Shown here: positions 37,729 through 47,196 of the stretch, piece by piece
Layout: every line of letters begins with the position of its first letter
How positions within the stretch are numbered: position 1 is the stretch's first letter
Assembly (NCBI RefSeq): GCF_900107435.1
Contig: NZ_FNPZ01000004.1
Coordinates: 434,001-498,000, forward strand
Direction of reading: 5' to 3'
From: Herbiconiux ginsengi
GTDB lineage: Bacteria > Actinomycetota > Actinomycetes > Actinomycetales > Microbacteriaceae
DNA length: 64,000 bases
The notes under the pieces: generated by a model
What the model saw: only the letters and a program-made list of their open reading frames with translations
Databases searched by the model: none
What the model was told of the DNA's origin: nothing
Program-made: the position numbers and the translations under genes

Positions 37729-38376
37729 ATGAGTGAGCCGGCTCGCCGCCCGTCGGTCGTCGTGCTCGACTACGGCAGCGGCAACATCCACTCCGCCGCC
37801 AAGGCGCTCGAGCGCGCCGGAGCCGATGTCAGCGTCACCGCCGATCGAGTCGCCGCGATGGAGGCCGACGGCCTCGTCGTGCCCGGCGTCGGCGCCTTCA
37901 GCGCCGTGATGGAGCAGCTGAACGCCGTGCGCGGCGGCGAGATCATCGACAAGCGCCTGGCCGGGGGGCGCCCCGTGCTCGGCATCTGCGTGGGCATGCA
38001 GGTGATGTTCGCCGACGGCATCGAGCGCGGTGTCGACACCGAGGGCCTCGGTGAGTGGCCGGGCACGGTGGAGCGTCTCGATGCCGAGGTGGTGCCGCAC
38101 ATGGGCTGGAACACGGTCGAGGCGCCGGCCGATTCGGTGCTGTTCGACGGCATCCGCGATCAGCGCTTCTACTTCGTGCACTCCTACGCGGCGCAGGAGT
38201 GGCACCTCACCCCTGACAAGACGCACCGGCCGCCGCTGGTCACGTGGGCGGAGCATGGTTCGCGTTTCGTGGCGGCGGTGGAGAACGGACCGCTGTCGGC
38301 CACGCAGTTCCACCCGGAGAAGTCGGGAGACGCCGGCATCCGCCTGATGGCGAACTGGATCGACACCCTGCGGTAG
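37729..38376 (+). CDS. hisH: Imidazole glycerol phosphate synthase, glutaminase subunit HisH
   Basis: HisH releases ammonia from glutamine and passes it to HisF, which forms the imidazole ring. The 215-residue class I amidotransferase has '[10 protein letters not shown]' at the N-terminus, the oxyanion region 'PGVGAF', the nucleophile Cys87 in 'LGICVGMQ' and the His-Glu pair in 'FHPEKSGD'. The ATG at 37729 has no strong Shine-Dalgarno; it lies 13 bases after hisB. Its partner hisF is not in the window, although hisF usually lies close to hisH and hisA. Confidence 0.95.
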   Translation: MSEPARRPSVVVLDYGSGNIHSAAKALERAGADVSVTADRVAAMEADGLVVPGVGAFSAVMEQLNAVRGGEIIDKRLAGGRPVLGICVGMQVMFADGIERGVDTEGLGEWPGTVERLDAEVVPHMGWNTVEAPADSVLFDGIRDQRFYFVHSYAAQEWHLTPDKTHRPPLVTWAEHGSRFVAAVENGPLSATQFHPEKSGDAGIRLMANWIDTLR

Positions 38377-38427
38377 ATTTCCCAGGGGCGTTTTCGCGCC
38401 CGTTCCACAATTCCGAGGACATTCTTG

Positions 38428-39174
38428 ATGAGCGAGTTCAACAAAGCGCCCGGTCTCGTGCTGCTTCCGGCCGTCGACGTCGCCGACGGCAAGGCCGTGC
38501 GGCTGACCCAGGGCAAGGCCGGCACCGAGACCAATCACGGCGACCCGGTCGACGCGGCGGCGGACTGGATCGCGCAGGGCGCCGAGTGGATCCACCTCGT
38601 CGACCTCGACGCGGCGTTCGGCCGGGGCAGCAACCTCGGCATCATCAAGAAGGTCATCCGTCAGGCGCGCGGCGTCAACGTCGAGGTCTCGGGAGGCATC
38701 CGCGACGACGAGAGCCTCGAGACGGCGCTCGAGTCGGGCGCCAAGCGCATCAACCTCGGCACCGCCGCCCTGGAGAACCCCGAGTGGGCGGCCAACGTCA
38801 TCGCGCAGTACGGCGACGCGATCGCCGTCGGTCTCGACGTGCGGGGCACCACGCTCGCGGCCCGGGGCTGGACGCAAGACGGTGGCGACCTCTGGCAGGT
38901 CATGGACCGCCTCGAGGATGCCGGATGCGCGCGCTACGTGGTGACCGACGTCACGAAAGACGGCACCCTGAAGGGCCCGAACGTCGAACTGCTGCGTCAG
39001 GTGATGGAGCGCACGTCACGCCCTGTCATCGCTTCAGGCGGCATCTCGAGCCTCGACGACATCGCCGAGCTGCGTGCGCTCGTGCCGCTGGGCCTCGAGG
39101 GCGCGATCGTCGGGCGTGCGCTCTACTCGGGCGCATTCACCCTCGCCGAGGCGCTGGACGTGGCGTCTGACTGA
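38428..39174 (+). CDS. priA: Phosphoribosyl isomerase A (HisA, possibly bifunctional PriA)
   Basis: The 248-residue TIM barrel isomerises ProFAR in histidine synthesis. It resembles mycobacterial PriA closely through its length: '[15 protein letters not shown]' (Asp17), '[17 protein letters not shown]', '[11 protein letters not shown]', 'TAALENPEW' and '[10 protein letters not shown]' (Asp174). PriA also performs the TrpF isomerisation in tryptophan synthesis in Actinobacteria that lack trpF. Whether trpF is missing here cannot be seen from this window, so bifunctionality is an inference. The ATG at 38428 has GAGGA 8 bases upstream; a TTG at 38425 is adjacent. Confidence 0.93.
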   Translation: MSEFNKAPGLVLLPAVDVADGKAVRLTQGKAGTETNHGDPVDAAADWIAQGAEWIHLVDLDAAFGRGSNLGIIKKVIRQARGVNVEVSGGIRDDESLETALESGAKRINLGTAALENPEWAANVIAQYGDAIAVGLDVRGTTLAARGWTQDGGDLWQVMDRLEDAGCARYVVTDVTKDGTLKGPNVELLRQVMERTSRPVIASGGISSLDDIAELRALVPLGLEGAIVGRALYSGAFTLAEALDVASD

Positions 39175-39961
39175 GCGCGAGCAGCGCGAGCCCGGGCATC
39201 CGTCGCCCGAGCCCGCTGACTCGGCCGGCCAGCCCTGGAAGGGTCGGCACTTCGAGTCGCACGGCAGCGAGAGCGACGACGGCAGCGCGCCCGAGGAGCT
39301 GATCGCCGCGATCGCGCGCTTCCGCTCCGGTGACGCCACGCAAGACGTGGTCGTCGACGCGGTGCGGGGCGTGCGTCTGCTGGTGCCGCTGGTCGCCCAC
39401 GCCGGTGACGAGGGCGTGACGGATGCGGGCCTCCGCGTCGACAAGACGCAGGAGCTCTCGCTGGTCACGGTCAGCGGTCCCGACGGTCGCCGAGTGCTGC
39501 CCGCCTTCACCTCGGTCGAGGCACTGGCGACCTGGAATCCGTCGGCCCGGCCGATCCCCGTCGCCGCACGACGGGCCGCGCTGGCGGCCGCGGCCGAGGA
39601 CACCGAGCTCATCGTGCTCGATCCGGGATCGCCCACCGAGTTCGCCCTCCGCCGCCCGGCGGTCTGGGCGATCGCGCAGGATCTGCCGTGGCGGCCTGCA
39701 GTCACCGACCCCGCGGTCACCGAGGCCTTCGAGCGCTCGATCGTCGCGGAGCCCGCCGTCGCTGCGCTACGGCTGGTGGCGGGGGATCCGGATGCGCGGC
39801 TCAGCAGTCGCGAACTCGTCGTGCTGCTCGCGCTGCTGCCGGGGCTCGATCAGACGGCGCTGAGCGCTCTGATCGGTCGGTTGCAGGCATCCTGGGCGCA
39901 GGATGCGATCATCGCCGACCGGGTCGACTCGCTCGGCGTGAAACTGACCGCGGTCAGCTGA
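39116..39961 (+). CDS. SseB-family protein
   Basis: The protein carries an SseB N-terminal-type domain (about residues 65-190), seen in '[20 protein letters not shown]', '[24 protein letters not shown]' (split) and '[12 protein letters not shown]'. Despite the family name it is not linked to secretion in Actinobacteria; no function is known. The start is uncertain. No ATG, GTG or TTG occurs in frame between GTG 39116 and the conserved region, and this GTG overlaps priA by 59 bases; an ATG at 39074 overlaps more. A CTG at 39167 next to the priA stop is a possible non-standard start. The end overlaps the convergent DUF1844 gene by 8 bases. Confidence 0.78.
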   Translation: MRSTRAHSPSPRRWTWRLTEREQREPGHPSPEPADSAGQPWKGRHFESHGSESDDGSAPEELIAAIARFRSGDATQDVVVDAVRGVRLLVPLVAHAGDEGVTDAGLRVDKTQELSLVTVSGPDGRRVLPAFTSVEALATWNPSARPIPVAARRAALAAAAEDTELIVLDPGSPTEFALRRPAVWAIAQDLPWRPAVTDPAVTEAFERSIVAEPAVAALRLVAGDPDARLSSRELVVLLALLPGLDQTALSALIGRLQASWAQDAIIADRVDSLGVKLTAVS

Positions 39962-40292
39962 CCGGGCCCGTGTACTTCTCGCCCGGCCCCTCGCCCACCG
40001 GATCCTGAATCGGCGACGCCTCGCGGAACGCCAGCTGAAGCGAACGAAGACCGTCGCGCAGGCTCCGCGCGTGCTGGTCGCCGAGGAACGGGGCGGATGC
40101 CGTGACGAGTCCGGCGAGGGCGGTGATGAGCTTGCGCGCCTCGTCGAGGTCGGTCTCGACATCCGGGTCGTCGGAGAGTCCGCATTTCACCGCGGCGGCA
40201 CTCATCAGGTGCACCGCGGTGGTGGTGATGACCTCGATCGCGGGCACTTCTGCGATGTCCCGGATCGCGCTGGCATCATCGAAATCGCTCAT
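39954..40292 (-). CDS. DUF1844 family protein
   Basis: The 112-residue protein matches DUF1844: 'DIAEVPAIEVITTTAVHLMSAAAVKCGL' (residues ~12-39) and 'DLDEARKLITALAGLV'. The function is unknown, and there is no signal or membrane segment. It converges with the SseB gene, the two stops overlapping in the palindrome TCAGCTGA, and diverges from infC. DUF1844 genes lie next to infC in many Actinobacteria, so a link to translation is often suspected but unproven. Confidence 0.88.
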   Translation of the reverse strand: MSDFDDASAIRDIAEVPAIEVITTTAVHLMSAAAVKCGLSDDPDVETDLDEARKLITALAGLVTASAPFLGDQHARSLRDGLRSLQLAFREASPIQDPVGEGPGEKYTGPVS

Positions 40293-40304
40293 CGCGAGAC
40301 ATCC

Positions 40305-40572
40305 TTACTGTTTCGGCGAGTCTCTGCTAAACTCTCTGAGGCTCTGGGACCGTATGGTCTCAGCACGAAAGTGGAGAATCTCCCACCCGCGCATACCGCT
40401 TCATTAGGTTACCGGGTCGATTGCACTCCCTGTGTTTATGGTTCGGCCTTCGGTCGACACAGATGCGCAGAGTCAGGGTGCGGTTTGTAATGGTGTGTGG
40501 TGCGGGTGACCGGAGCGCACATGCGGGATTCCTGATGCTTTCGTGACAACGAACGAAACTAAGGAGTAACGC
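40305..40572 (+). promoter_or_regulatory. infC promoter and ~230-base 5' leader
   Basis: TTACTG (40305-40310) and TAAACT (40328-40333), 17 bases apart, form the likely promoter. The transcript would begin near 40340 and run about 230 bases before infC, with no coding frame that I can support. Leaders of infC-rpmI-rplT operons often bind ribosomal protein L20 for feedback control; that role is an inference from position and length. AAGGAG at 40561-40566 is the ribosome-binding site. Confidence 0.6.
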
Positions 40573-41187
40573 ATCAGCGATCCCCGTACAAACGACCGTA
40601 TTCGAGTTCCCGAGGTCCGCCTCGTGGGGCCAGGCGGCGAGCAGGTCGGCGTCGTCAGCATCGATGTCGCCCTTCGGCTTGCCCAGGAAGCGGATCTCGA
40701 CCTCGTCGAGGTCGCACCCAACTCCAAGCCCCCGGTCGCGAAGATCATGGACTACGGAAAGTTCAAGTACGAAGCCGCGCAGAAGGCGAAGGAAGCCCGT
40801 CGCAACCAGGCGAACACCATCCTCAAAGAGGTGCGTTTCCGTCTGAAGATCGACGTCCACGACTACGAGACCAAGCGCAAGCGTGCCGAGGGCTTCCTCA
40901 AGGCCGGCGACAAGGTGAAGGCCATGATCCTGTTCCGCGGCCGCGAGCAGTCCCGCCCCGACCAGGGTGTGCGCCTGCTGCAGCGCTTCGCCGAAGACGT
41001 GGCCGAATTCGGAACCGTCGAGTCCAGCCCCACCATCGACGGCCGCAACATGGTGATGGTCATCGGCCCGCTGAAGAACAAGTCCGAGGCCAAGGCCGAG
41101 GCGAACGCGAAGCGCGACGCCTCGAAGGCCCGCAACCACGAATCAGCTCCGGCTGAAACCTCCACTCCGGCCGAACCGGCCGAGTAA
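40573..41187 (+). CDS. infC: Translation initiation factor IF-3, AUC start codon
   Basis: IF-3 keeps ribosomal subunits apart and checks initiator tRNA and start codon choice. The 204-residue protein shows '[22 protein letters not shown]', '[24 protein letters not shown]' (both split over the N-domain), and the C-domain '[17 protein letters not shown]' and '[18 protein letters not shown]'. The start is ATC at 40573: AAGGAG stands 6 bases before it, an in-frame TAA is at 40567, and the conserved N-terminus begins just after. The first standard start, GTG 40624, would delete 17 conserved residues. Such AUU/AUC starts let IF-3 repress itself. A Glu/Ala-rich tail ends the protein. Confidence 0.96.
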   Translation: MSDPRTNDRIRVPEVRLVGPGGEQVGVVSIDVALRLAQEADLDLVEVAPNSKPPVAKIMDYGKFKYEAAQKAKEARRNQANTILKEVRFRLKIDVHDYETKRKRAEGFLKAGDKVKAMILFRGREQSRPDQGVRLLQRFAEDVAEFGTVESSPTIDGRNMVMVIGPLKNKSEAKAEANAKRDASKARNHESAPAETSTPAEPAE

Positions 41188-41214
41188 CCGAGCCAGAACA
41201 CACAAGGAGAACCC

Positions 41215-41409
41215 ATGCCCAAGATGAAGACCCACTCCGGGTCCAAGAAGCGTTTCAAGGTCACCGGAAGCGGCAAGATCATGAAGCAGCAGGCCGGTAT
41301 GCGCCACAACCTGGAGGTCAAGGCCCCGGGGCGCAAGGCTCGCCTGAACAAAGACCAGGTGCTGTCCAAGGCCGACACCAAGGTCGCCAAGAAGCTTCTC
41401 GGCCTGTAG
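41215..41409 (+). CDS. rpmI: 50S ribosomal protein L35
   Basis: The 64-residue basic protein matches L35: '[20 protein letters not shown]', '[14 protein letters not shown]' and a C-terminal 'AKKLLGL'. CACAAGGAG with 5-7 bases before the ATG gives a strong start. It is the middle gene of the infC-rpmI-rplT operon. Confidence 0.98.
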   Translation: MPKMKTHSGSKKRFKVTGSGKIMKQQAGMRHNLEVKAPGRKARLNKDQVLSKADTKVAKKLLGL

Positions 41410-41452
41410 TCACCGACTGCCGCCGACCAGAGACCAGAAGGAATAAAGAACA

Positions 41453-41839
41453 ATGGCAAGAGTCAAGAGGGCCGTCAACGCCCACAAGAAGCGTCGCGTC
41501 ATCCTCGAGCGCGCAGAGGGCTACCGCGGTCAGCGGTCGCGTCTCTACCGCAAGGCCAAGGAGCAGGTCACCCACTCCCTCGTCTACTCCTACCGTGACC
41601 GCCGTGCGCGCAAGGGCGACTTCCGCCGTCTGTGGATCCAGCGCATCAACGCTGCGTCGCGTCAGAACGGCCTGACCTACAACCGCTTCATCCAGGGCCT
41701 CGCCCTGGCGGGCATCGAGGTCGACCGCCGCATCCTCGCGGAGCTGGCCGTCAACGAGCCGGCGACCTTCGCCGCATTGGTCGAGAGCGCGAAGTCGGCC
41801 CTGCCGGCCGACACCTCGGCGCCGAAGAGCGCTGCGTAG
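41453..41839 (+). CDS. rplT: 50S ribosomal protein L20
   Basis: L20 binds 23S rRNA early in large-subunit assembly and, in several bacteria, represses its own operon. The 128-residue protein begins '[19 protein letters not shown]' and continues '[19 protein letters not shown]' and '[20 protein letters not shown]'. It ends in an Ala/Ser tail. AGAAGGAA lies upstream of the ATG. A methyltransferase gene follows after 36 bases. Confidence 0.98.
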   Translation: MARVKRAVNAHKKRRVILERAEGYRGQRSRLYRKAKEQVTHSLVYSYRDRRARKGDFRRLWIQRINAASRQNGLTYNRFIQGLALAGIEVDRRILAELAVNEPATFAALVESAKSALPADTSAPKSAA

Positions 41840-41875
41840 TCAGAACCCTCACAACAGAACAAAAGAGAGCGCCAC

Positions 41876-42676
41876 ATGCTTGACAATCCGCGATCACCTC
41901 GCGTTCGGGCAGTGGCGAAACTCGCCAAGAAAGGAGCCCGGTCCGAGACCGGGCTCTTTCTCTTGGAGGGGCCCCAGTCCGTGTCCGAGGCCCTGGTCTA
42001 CAGCCCCCACCTGCTCGTCGAGCTCTTCGCCACCCCCACGGCGCTCGAGCGCTACACCGAGATCGCCCAGGCGGTGGCGGATGCCGGCATCGACGTCGAG
42101 TTCGTCACCGAGCAGGTGCTCGACACCATGGCCGACACGGTGACGCCCCAGGGCTTCGTGGCGGTCTGCCGGCAGTTCCCTACCGCGGTGAAAGACATCT
42201 TCGCGGCCGGGCCCCGGTTGATCGCGGTTCTCGAAGAGGTCCGCGACCCCGGCAACGCGGGCACGATCATCCGAGCGGCGGATGCGGCGGGTGCGGATGC
42301 CGTCATCCTCACCGGCCGCTCCGTCGACCTCTACAACCCGAAGGTCGTCCGTTCCACCACCGGGTCGCTCTTCCACCTGCCGGTCGCCATGGAGGCGACC
42401 CTCTCCGACGTGGTGGAACGTGCGCGTGAGGCGGGCCTGCAGACGCTCGCCGCCGACATCAAGGGCGACGACCTGCTCGACGTTCGCACCGCCGGCCTCC
42501 TCGGCAAGCCCACTGCTTGGGTCTTCGGCAACGAAGCGCGCGGTCTCGCCGACGAGCACCTCACCCTGGTCGATCGTGCCGTCTCGCTGCCGATCTACGG
42601 TCAGGCCGAGTCGCTGAATCTCGCGACCGCCGCATCCGTCTGCCTCTACGAGAGCGCCTTCGCCCTGCGTTCCTGA
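41876..42676 (+). CDS. SpoU/TrmH-family RNA methyltransferase
   Basis: The 266-residue protein has an N-terminal substrate-binding domain ('GLFLLEGPQSVSEAL') and a SPOUT knot with 'LEEVRDPGNAGTIIRAADAAGADAVIL', 'VFGNEARGL' and 'LPIYGQAESLNLATAASVCLYE' (residues ~120-265), the three TrmH motifs. It should 2'-O-methylate rRNA or tRNA ribose with S-adenosylmethionine. The linkage to rplT is usual in Actinobacteria, where the gene is often labelled tsnR or rlmB-like; the target base is unknown. AAAGAGAG lies upstream of the ATG. It ends the infC operon. Confidence 0.92.
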   Translation: MLDNPRSPRVRAVAKLAKKGARSETGLFLLEGPQSVSEALVYSPHLLVELFATPTALERYTEIAQAVADAGIDVEFVTEQVLDTMADTVTPQGFVAVCRQFPTAVKDIFAAGPRLIAVLEEVRDPGNAGTIIRAADAAGADAVILTGRSVDLYNPKVVRSTTGSLFHLPVAMEATLSDVVERAREAGLQTLAADIKGDDLLDVRTAGLLGKPTAWVFGNEARGLADEHLTLVDRAVSLPIYGQAESLNLATAASVCLYESAFALRS

Positions 42677-42770
42677 GGCTGCTCCGGCAGTCCGGGGCGT
42701 GTTTCGCTTCGGTTACAGTAGTCGATTACTCATTGCTGTCCCCCGAAGGGGTGTGGTTGGGTAAAGCATC

Positions 42771-43550
42771 ATGGATGCGAAAAACACCCCCGTTCGAGGG
42801 ACAGGGGGTGCTGCCGATCCTCTCGTCGTCATCGATCACGTCGACAAGCACTTCGGCGATCTCCACGTTCTGAAAGACATCGACACCACGGTCGCCCGCG
42901 GCGAGGTGGTGGTCGTCATCGGCCCGTCGGGCTCGGGCAAGTCCACGCTCTGCCGGGCGATCAACCGGCTCGAGACGATCGATTCCGGCACCATCTCCAT
43001 CGACGGGAAGGTCCTGCCCAGCGAGGGCCGGGAGCTCGCGACGCTGCGGGCCGACGTGGGGATGGTGTTCCAGTCCTTCAACCTCTTCGCCCACAAGACG
43101 GTGCTCGAGAACGTGACCCTCGCGCCGATGAAGGTGCGCAAGCTCTCGAAGAAGGCCGCCGAGACCCGCGGGATGGCGCTGCTCGAGCGGGTGGGCGTCG
43201 CCGACCAGGCGAAGAAGCTCCCTGCGCAGCTCTCCGGCGGCCAGCAACAGCGCGTGGCCATCGCCCGATCGCTCGCGATGGAGCCGAAACTCATCCTGCT
43301 CGACGAACCGACCAGCGCTCTCGACCCCGAGATGATCAACGAGGTTCTCGACGTCATGGTCGGGCTCGCGAAAGACGGCATGACCATGATCGTCGTGACG
43401 CACGAGATGGGCTTCGCCCGCAAAGCGGCCGACCGCGTGATCTTCATGGCCGACGGCCGCATCGAAGAAGAAGCGGCACCGGAGCAGTTCTTCGGCGCCC
43501 CACGATCACCGAGAGCGAAGGATTTCCTCTCGAAGATCCTCGCCCACTAG
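42771..43550 (+). CDS. gluA: Amino-acid ABC transporter ATP-binding protein (GluA-like)
   Basis: The 259-residue ATPase has Walker A 'GPSGSGKST', the Q-loop '[14 protein letters not shown]', signature 'LSGGQQQR', Walker B '[12 protein letters not shown]' and the H-loop '[21 protein letters not shown]'-type residues. The sequence fits the polar amino-acid uptake class and closely resembles GluA/GlnQ. It is first in a four-gene operon with a lipoprotein and two permeases. The start ATG at 42771 lacks a strong ribosome-binding site; TACAGT at 42714-42719 is a possible -10 box. The substrate is inferred as glutamate or a related amino acid from GluB. Confidence 0.88.
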   Translation: MDAKNTPVRGTGGAADPLVVIDHVDKHFGDLHVLKDIDTTVARGEVVVVIGPSGSGKSTLCRAINRLETIDSGTISIDGKVLPSEGRELATLRADVGMVFQSFNLFAHKTVLENVTLAPMKVRKLSKKAAETRGMALLERVGVADQAKKLPAQLSGGQQQRVAIARSLAMEPKLILLDEPTSALDPEMINEVLDVMVGLAKDGMTMIVVTHEMGFARKAADRVIFMADGRIEEEAAPEQFFGAPRSPRAKDFLSKILAH

Positions 43551-43559
43551 GCGGGAACA

Positions 43560-43584
43560 TCCCCGCGCACAGCCGTTGCGGGGA
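43560..43584 (+). other. Hairpin between gluA and gluB
   Basis: TCCCCGC (43560-43566) and GCGGGGA (43578-43584) form a 7-bp stem with an 11-base loop. Without a T tract it is more likely a message-stabilising or attenuating hairpin that sets the ratio of GluB to GluA than a terminator. Confidence 0.5.
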
Positions 43585-43630
43585 GCACGCACACAGCACC
43601 AGCTGAACAGCACGAAGAGAGGTACGAACC

Positions 43631-44503
43631 ATGAGGCACACGAAGCTGTCGTTCTTCGCACTCGCCGCGGCCACCGCGGTCGTCCTGACCGGATGCGCGG
43701 GGTCGACCGATCCCGCCGCCGACGAGTCCGCGTCCACCCCCGACCCGGCGCCGACCTTCGCCGCCGGGTCGACCATGGAGGCGCTCTCCGAGGCCGGAAC
43801 CATCACCATCGGCACCAAGTTCGACCAGCCGCTCTTTGGGTTGATGGGGCCCGACAACGTGCCGGTCGGTTTCGACATCGAGATCGGCAAGCTCATCGCG
43901 TCGAGTCTCGGCATCCCCGACGACAAGATCGTCTGGAAGGAGGCCGTATCGGCCAACCGCGAACCGTTCATCCAGAACGGCGAGGTCGACATCGTCGTGG
44001 CCACCTACACGATCAACGACAAGCGCAAAGAGGTCGTCTCCTTCGCCGGCCCCTATTACATGGCCGGACAGTCGATCCTCGTGAAGGCCGACAACGACGA
44101 CATCAAGACTGAAGACGACCTGGTGGGGCAGCCCGTCTGTTCGGTCACCGGATCGACCCCGGCCGCGAAGCTCGCAGAGATCGGCGCCGAACCGCTGCTC
44201 ACCGACACCTACACGAACTGCCTCGAGCCGCTGCGCAGTGGTCAGGTGGTGGCGGTGTCGACCGACAACGTCATCCTGGCCGGCCTCGCCGCTCAGAACG
44301 AGGGCGAGTTCAAGGTGGTCGGCAAGCCGTTCACCGAGGAGCCCTACGGCATCGGCCTCGCGCTTGACGACACCGAGTTCCGCGACTACATCAACGATGT
44401 GCTCGAGGCGTCCTTCGAAGACGGGAGCTACCAGAAGGCCTGGGATTCCACGGCAGGTCAGGTGCTGGAGTTCGTCGACCCGCCTGCGGTCGACCGCTAC
44501 TGA
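43631..44503 (+). CDS. gluB: Glutamate-type ABC transporter substrate-binding lipoprotein (GluB-like)
   Basis: The 290-residue protein begins with a lipoprotein signal: basic 'MRHTKLS', a hydrophobic run, then the lipobox 'LTGC' (Cys near residue 22), so it is anchored outside the membrane. A Ser/Asp/Pro linker precedes the type-3 solute-binding domain with 'GTKFDQPLFGLMGPDNVPVGFDIE' (split) and 'VDIVVATYTINDKRKEVVSFAGPYY'. These match GluB of corynebacterial glutamate uptake. AGAGAGG lies upstream of the ATG. Glutamate is the best guess; glutamine, aspartate or cystine cannot be excluded. Confidence 0.87.
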   Translation: MRHTKLSFFALAAATAVVLTGCAGSTDPAADESASTPDPAPTFAAGSTMEALSEAGTITIGTKFDQPLFGLMGPDNVPVGFDIEIGKLIASSLGIPDDKIVWKEAVSANREPFIQNGEVDIVVATYTINDKRKEVVSFAGPYYMAGQSILVKADNDDIKTEDDLVGQPVCSVTGSTPAAKLAEIGAEPLLTDTYTNCLEPLRSGQVVAVSTDNVILAGLAAQNEGEFKVVGKPFTEEPYGIGLALDDTEFRDYINDVLEASFEDGSYQKAWDSTAGQVLEFVDPPAVDRY

Positions 44504-44537
44504 GGCCGATCGTCGCCAGAGGAACGGCTGCCACCAC

Positions 44538-44573
44538 ATGACTGACTGCTGCCAACCGAACGGATGCGGATGA
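44538..44573 (+). CDS. Possible 11-residue cysteine-rich peptide coupled to gluC
   Basis: ATG 44538 opens a 12-codon frame encoding MTDCCQPNGCG. Its TGA (44571-44573) overlaps an in-frame ATG of the permease gene at 44570 (ATGA), the arrangement used elsewhere in the window for coupled genes. AGAGGA lies ~15 bases upstream, rather far. With three Cys in 11 residues it resembles cysteine-sensing upstream frames described in mycobacteria. It may be chance. Confidence 0.3.
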   Translation: MTDCCQPNGCG

Positions 44574-45217
44574 ACGCCATCATCGAGAACCTGCCACGGT
44601 TCCTCGACGGATTCGGCATGACTCTGCTGCTGCTCGTGGTGTCGGGCGCGGGCGCGCTCGTGCTCGGCACCGTGGTGGCGGCCATGCGCATCGCACCGGT
44701 GCCCTCGTTGAACGGCTTCGCGGCCTTCTACACCGAGACCTTGCGCAACACCCCGCTCACGCTGGTGCTGTTCTTCTGCGCGATCATCCTGCCCTACCTC
44801 GGCTCCACCCTGCCCTACCTCGCCTGCGCCATCATCGGGCTCACGCTCTACACCTCGCCCTTCGTGGCCGAGGCGTTGCGCTCGGGCATCAACGGGGTGC
44901 CGGTGGGGCAGGCCGAGGCGGCCCGGAGCCTGGGCCTCGGGTTCCGTCAGTCGGTGACCCTGATCATCTTCCCCCAGGCGTTCCGGATGGTCATCCCGCC
45001 GCTCATCAACCTGCTGATCGCCCTCACGAAGAACACCTCGGTGGCGGGCGGCTTCTTCGTGGTGGAGCTGTTCACGGTGGCCAAAGAGCTCGCGAACGCG
45101 AACGGCAACGCCGTGATCGCCATCCTGCTGGCGATCGCCGCGTTCTACCTGGTGATCACGATTCCACTCGGCATCCTCTCCGCGCGACTCGAACGACGAT
45201 TGGCGGTGCAGCGATGA
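44564..45217 (+). CDS. gluC: Amino-acid ABC transporter permease (GluC-like)
   Basis: The ~217-residue inner-membrane protein belongs to the HisMQ class of polar amino-acid permeases, with about five membrane spans. The cytoplasmic EAA loop reads 'EALRSGINGVPVGQAEAARSLGLG' over residues ~107-130, ending in the Gly that contacts the ATPase. ATG codons occur at 44564 and 44570; the latter overlaps the stop of a tiny upstream frame. The stop overlaps the next permease start (ATGA). It pairs with GluD to form the channel. Confidence 0.87.
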   Translation: MRMNAIIENLPRFLDGFGMTLLLLVVSGAGALVLGTVVAAMRIAPVPSLNGFAAFYTETLRNTPLTLVLFFCAIILPYLGSTLPYLACAIIGLTLYTSPFVAEALRSGINGVPVGQAEAARSLGLGFRQSVTLIIFPQAFRMVIPPLINLLIALTKNTSVAGGFFVVELFTVAKELANANGNAVIAILLAIAAFYLVITIPLGILSARLERRLAVQR

Positions 45218-46131
45218 GCGCATCCGTTCTCTTCGACGCCCCTGGGCCCAAGACCCGCCGGCGGTCGCTGATCATCTCGCTGATCGTGCTCGCGCTCCTG
45301 ATCGCGGGCGTGGTGTGGATCGCCTTCACGCTCGCTCAGCCGCGCGAATCGTCGGGCCTCACGCTGCCCGGCTACTTCGCTCCGAGCCGATGGGACATCT
45401 TCGCCGACCCGGTGGTCTGGGCGTTCATCGGCCGGGGGCTCCTGAACACGCTGCAGGCCGCGGCCATAGCGGCCGTCATGGCGCTCGTGATCGGCGTCCT
45501 CTTCGCGATGCTGCGCACCTCGGTGTACGCCGCGGTGCGCATCCCCACCACCGTCGTGCTGGAGTTCTTCCGCGGCATGCCCGTGCTGCTGATGATGCTG
45601 TTCATCCTGCTCGTCGCCTCGACCGGCGCGTTCTGGGCCGTGGTGATCGCGCTCGGCATCTACAACGGCGCCATCATCGGGGAGGCCCTGCGATCGGGGC
45701 TCGCCTCGCTGCCGCGCGGGCAGCGAGAGGCCGGGCTGAGTCTCGGCCTCACCCGGCTGCAGACGAAGGTGTCGGTCGAGTTCCCCCAAGCGTTCCGGCA
45801 GATGCTCCCGGTGATCGTGGCCCAGCTCGTGGTGCTGCTGAAAGACACCAGCCTCGGCTACATCGTGGGTTACAACGAACTGATCCGCACCACGATGAAC
45901 AACCTCGCGAGCTTCTACGGCAACCGCTATCTGTTCTCGCTCTTCATCGTGACGCTCGTCATCTATCTCGCGGTGAACCTCTCGCTCTCCTGGGTGGCTC
46001 GACGCCTGGCCCGGCAGCGGAGGGGCGGGGCGGTTACGCCCGGAGCCGTGCCGCTCACCGGCGATGCCGGAATCGGCGGCTCATCGGTGATGGCCGGTGC
46101 ATCCGACCCGGCGGATGCGACCACGGAGTGA
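45214..46131 (+). CDS. gluD: Amino-acid ABC transporter permease (GluD-like)
   Basis: The 305-residue permease is longer than its partner because of an N-terminal cytoplasmic tail and a periplasmic loop ('PRESSGLTLPGYFAPSRW'). The EAA loop is 'EALRSGLASLPRGQREAGLSLG'-type at residues ~155-176. It has about six membrane spans and a Gly/Ala-rich C-terminal tail. It begins in the gluC stop. The pheS gene follows after 22 bases with its own -10 box. Confidence 0.87.
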   Translation: MSASVLFDAPGPKTRRRSLIISLIVLALLIAGVVWIAFTLAQPRESSGLTLPGYFAPSRWDIFADPVVWAFIGRGLLNTLQAAAIAAVMALVIGVLFAMLRTSVYAAVRIPTTVVLEFFRGMPVLLMMLFILLVASTGAFWAVVIALGIYNGAIIGEALRSGLASLPRGQREAGLSLGLTRLQTKVSVEFPQAFRQMLPVIVAQLVVLLKDTSLGYIVGYNELIRTTMNNLASFYGNRYLFSLFIVTLVIYLAVNLSLSWVARRLARQRRGGAVTPGAVPLTGDAGIGGSSVMAGASDPADATTE

Positions 46132-46139
46132 CGCGCCTG

Positions 46140-46145
46140 TAAACT
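46140..46145 (+). promoter_or_regulatory. Possible -10 box of pheS
   Basis: TAAACT lies 8 bases before the GTG at 46154, so the message would be leaderless or have a leader of one or two bases. No ribosome-binding site is visible. Confidence 0.5.
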
Positions 46146-46150
46146 TGTGA

Positions 46151-47194
<1,044 letters not shown>

Positions 47195-47196
47195 TC

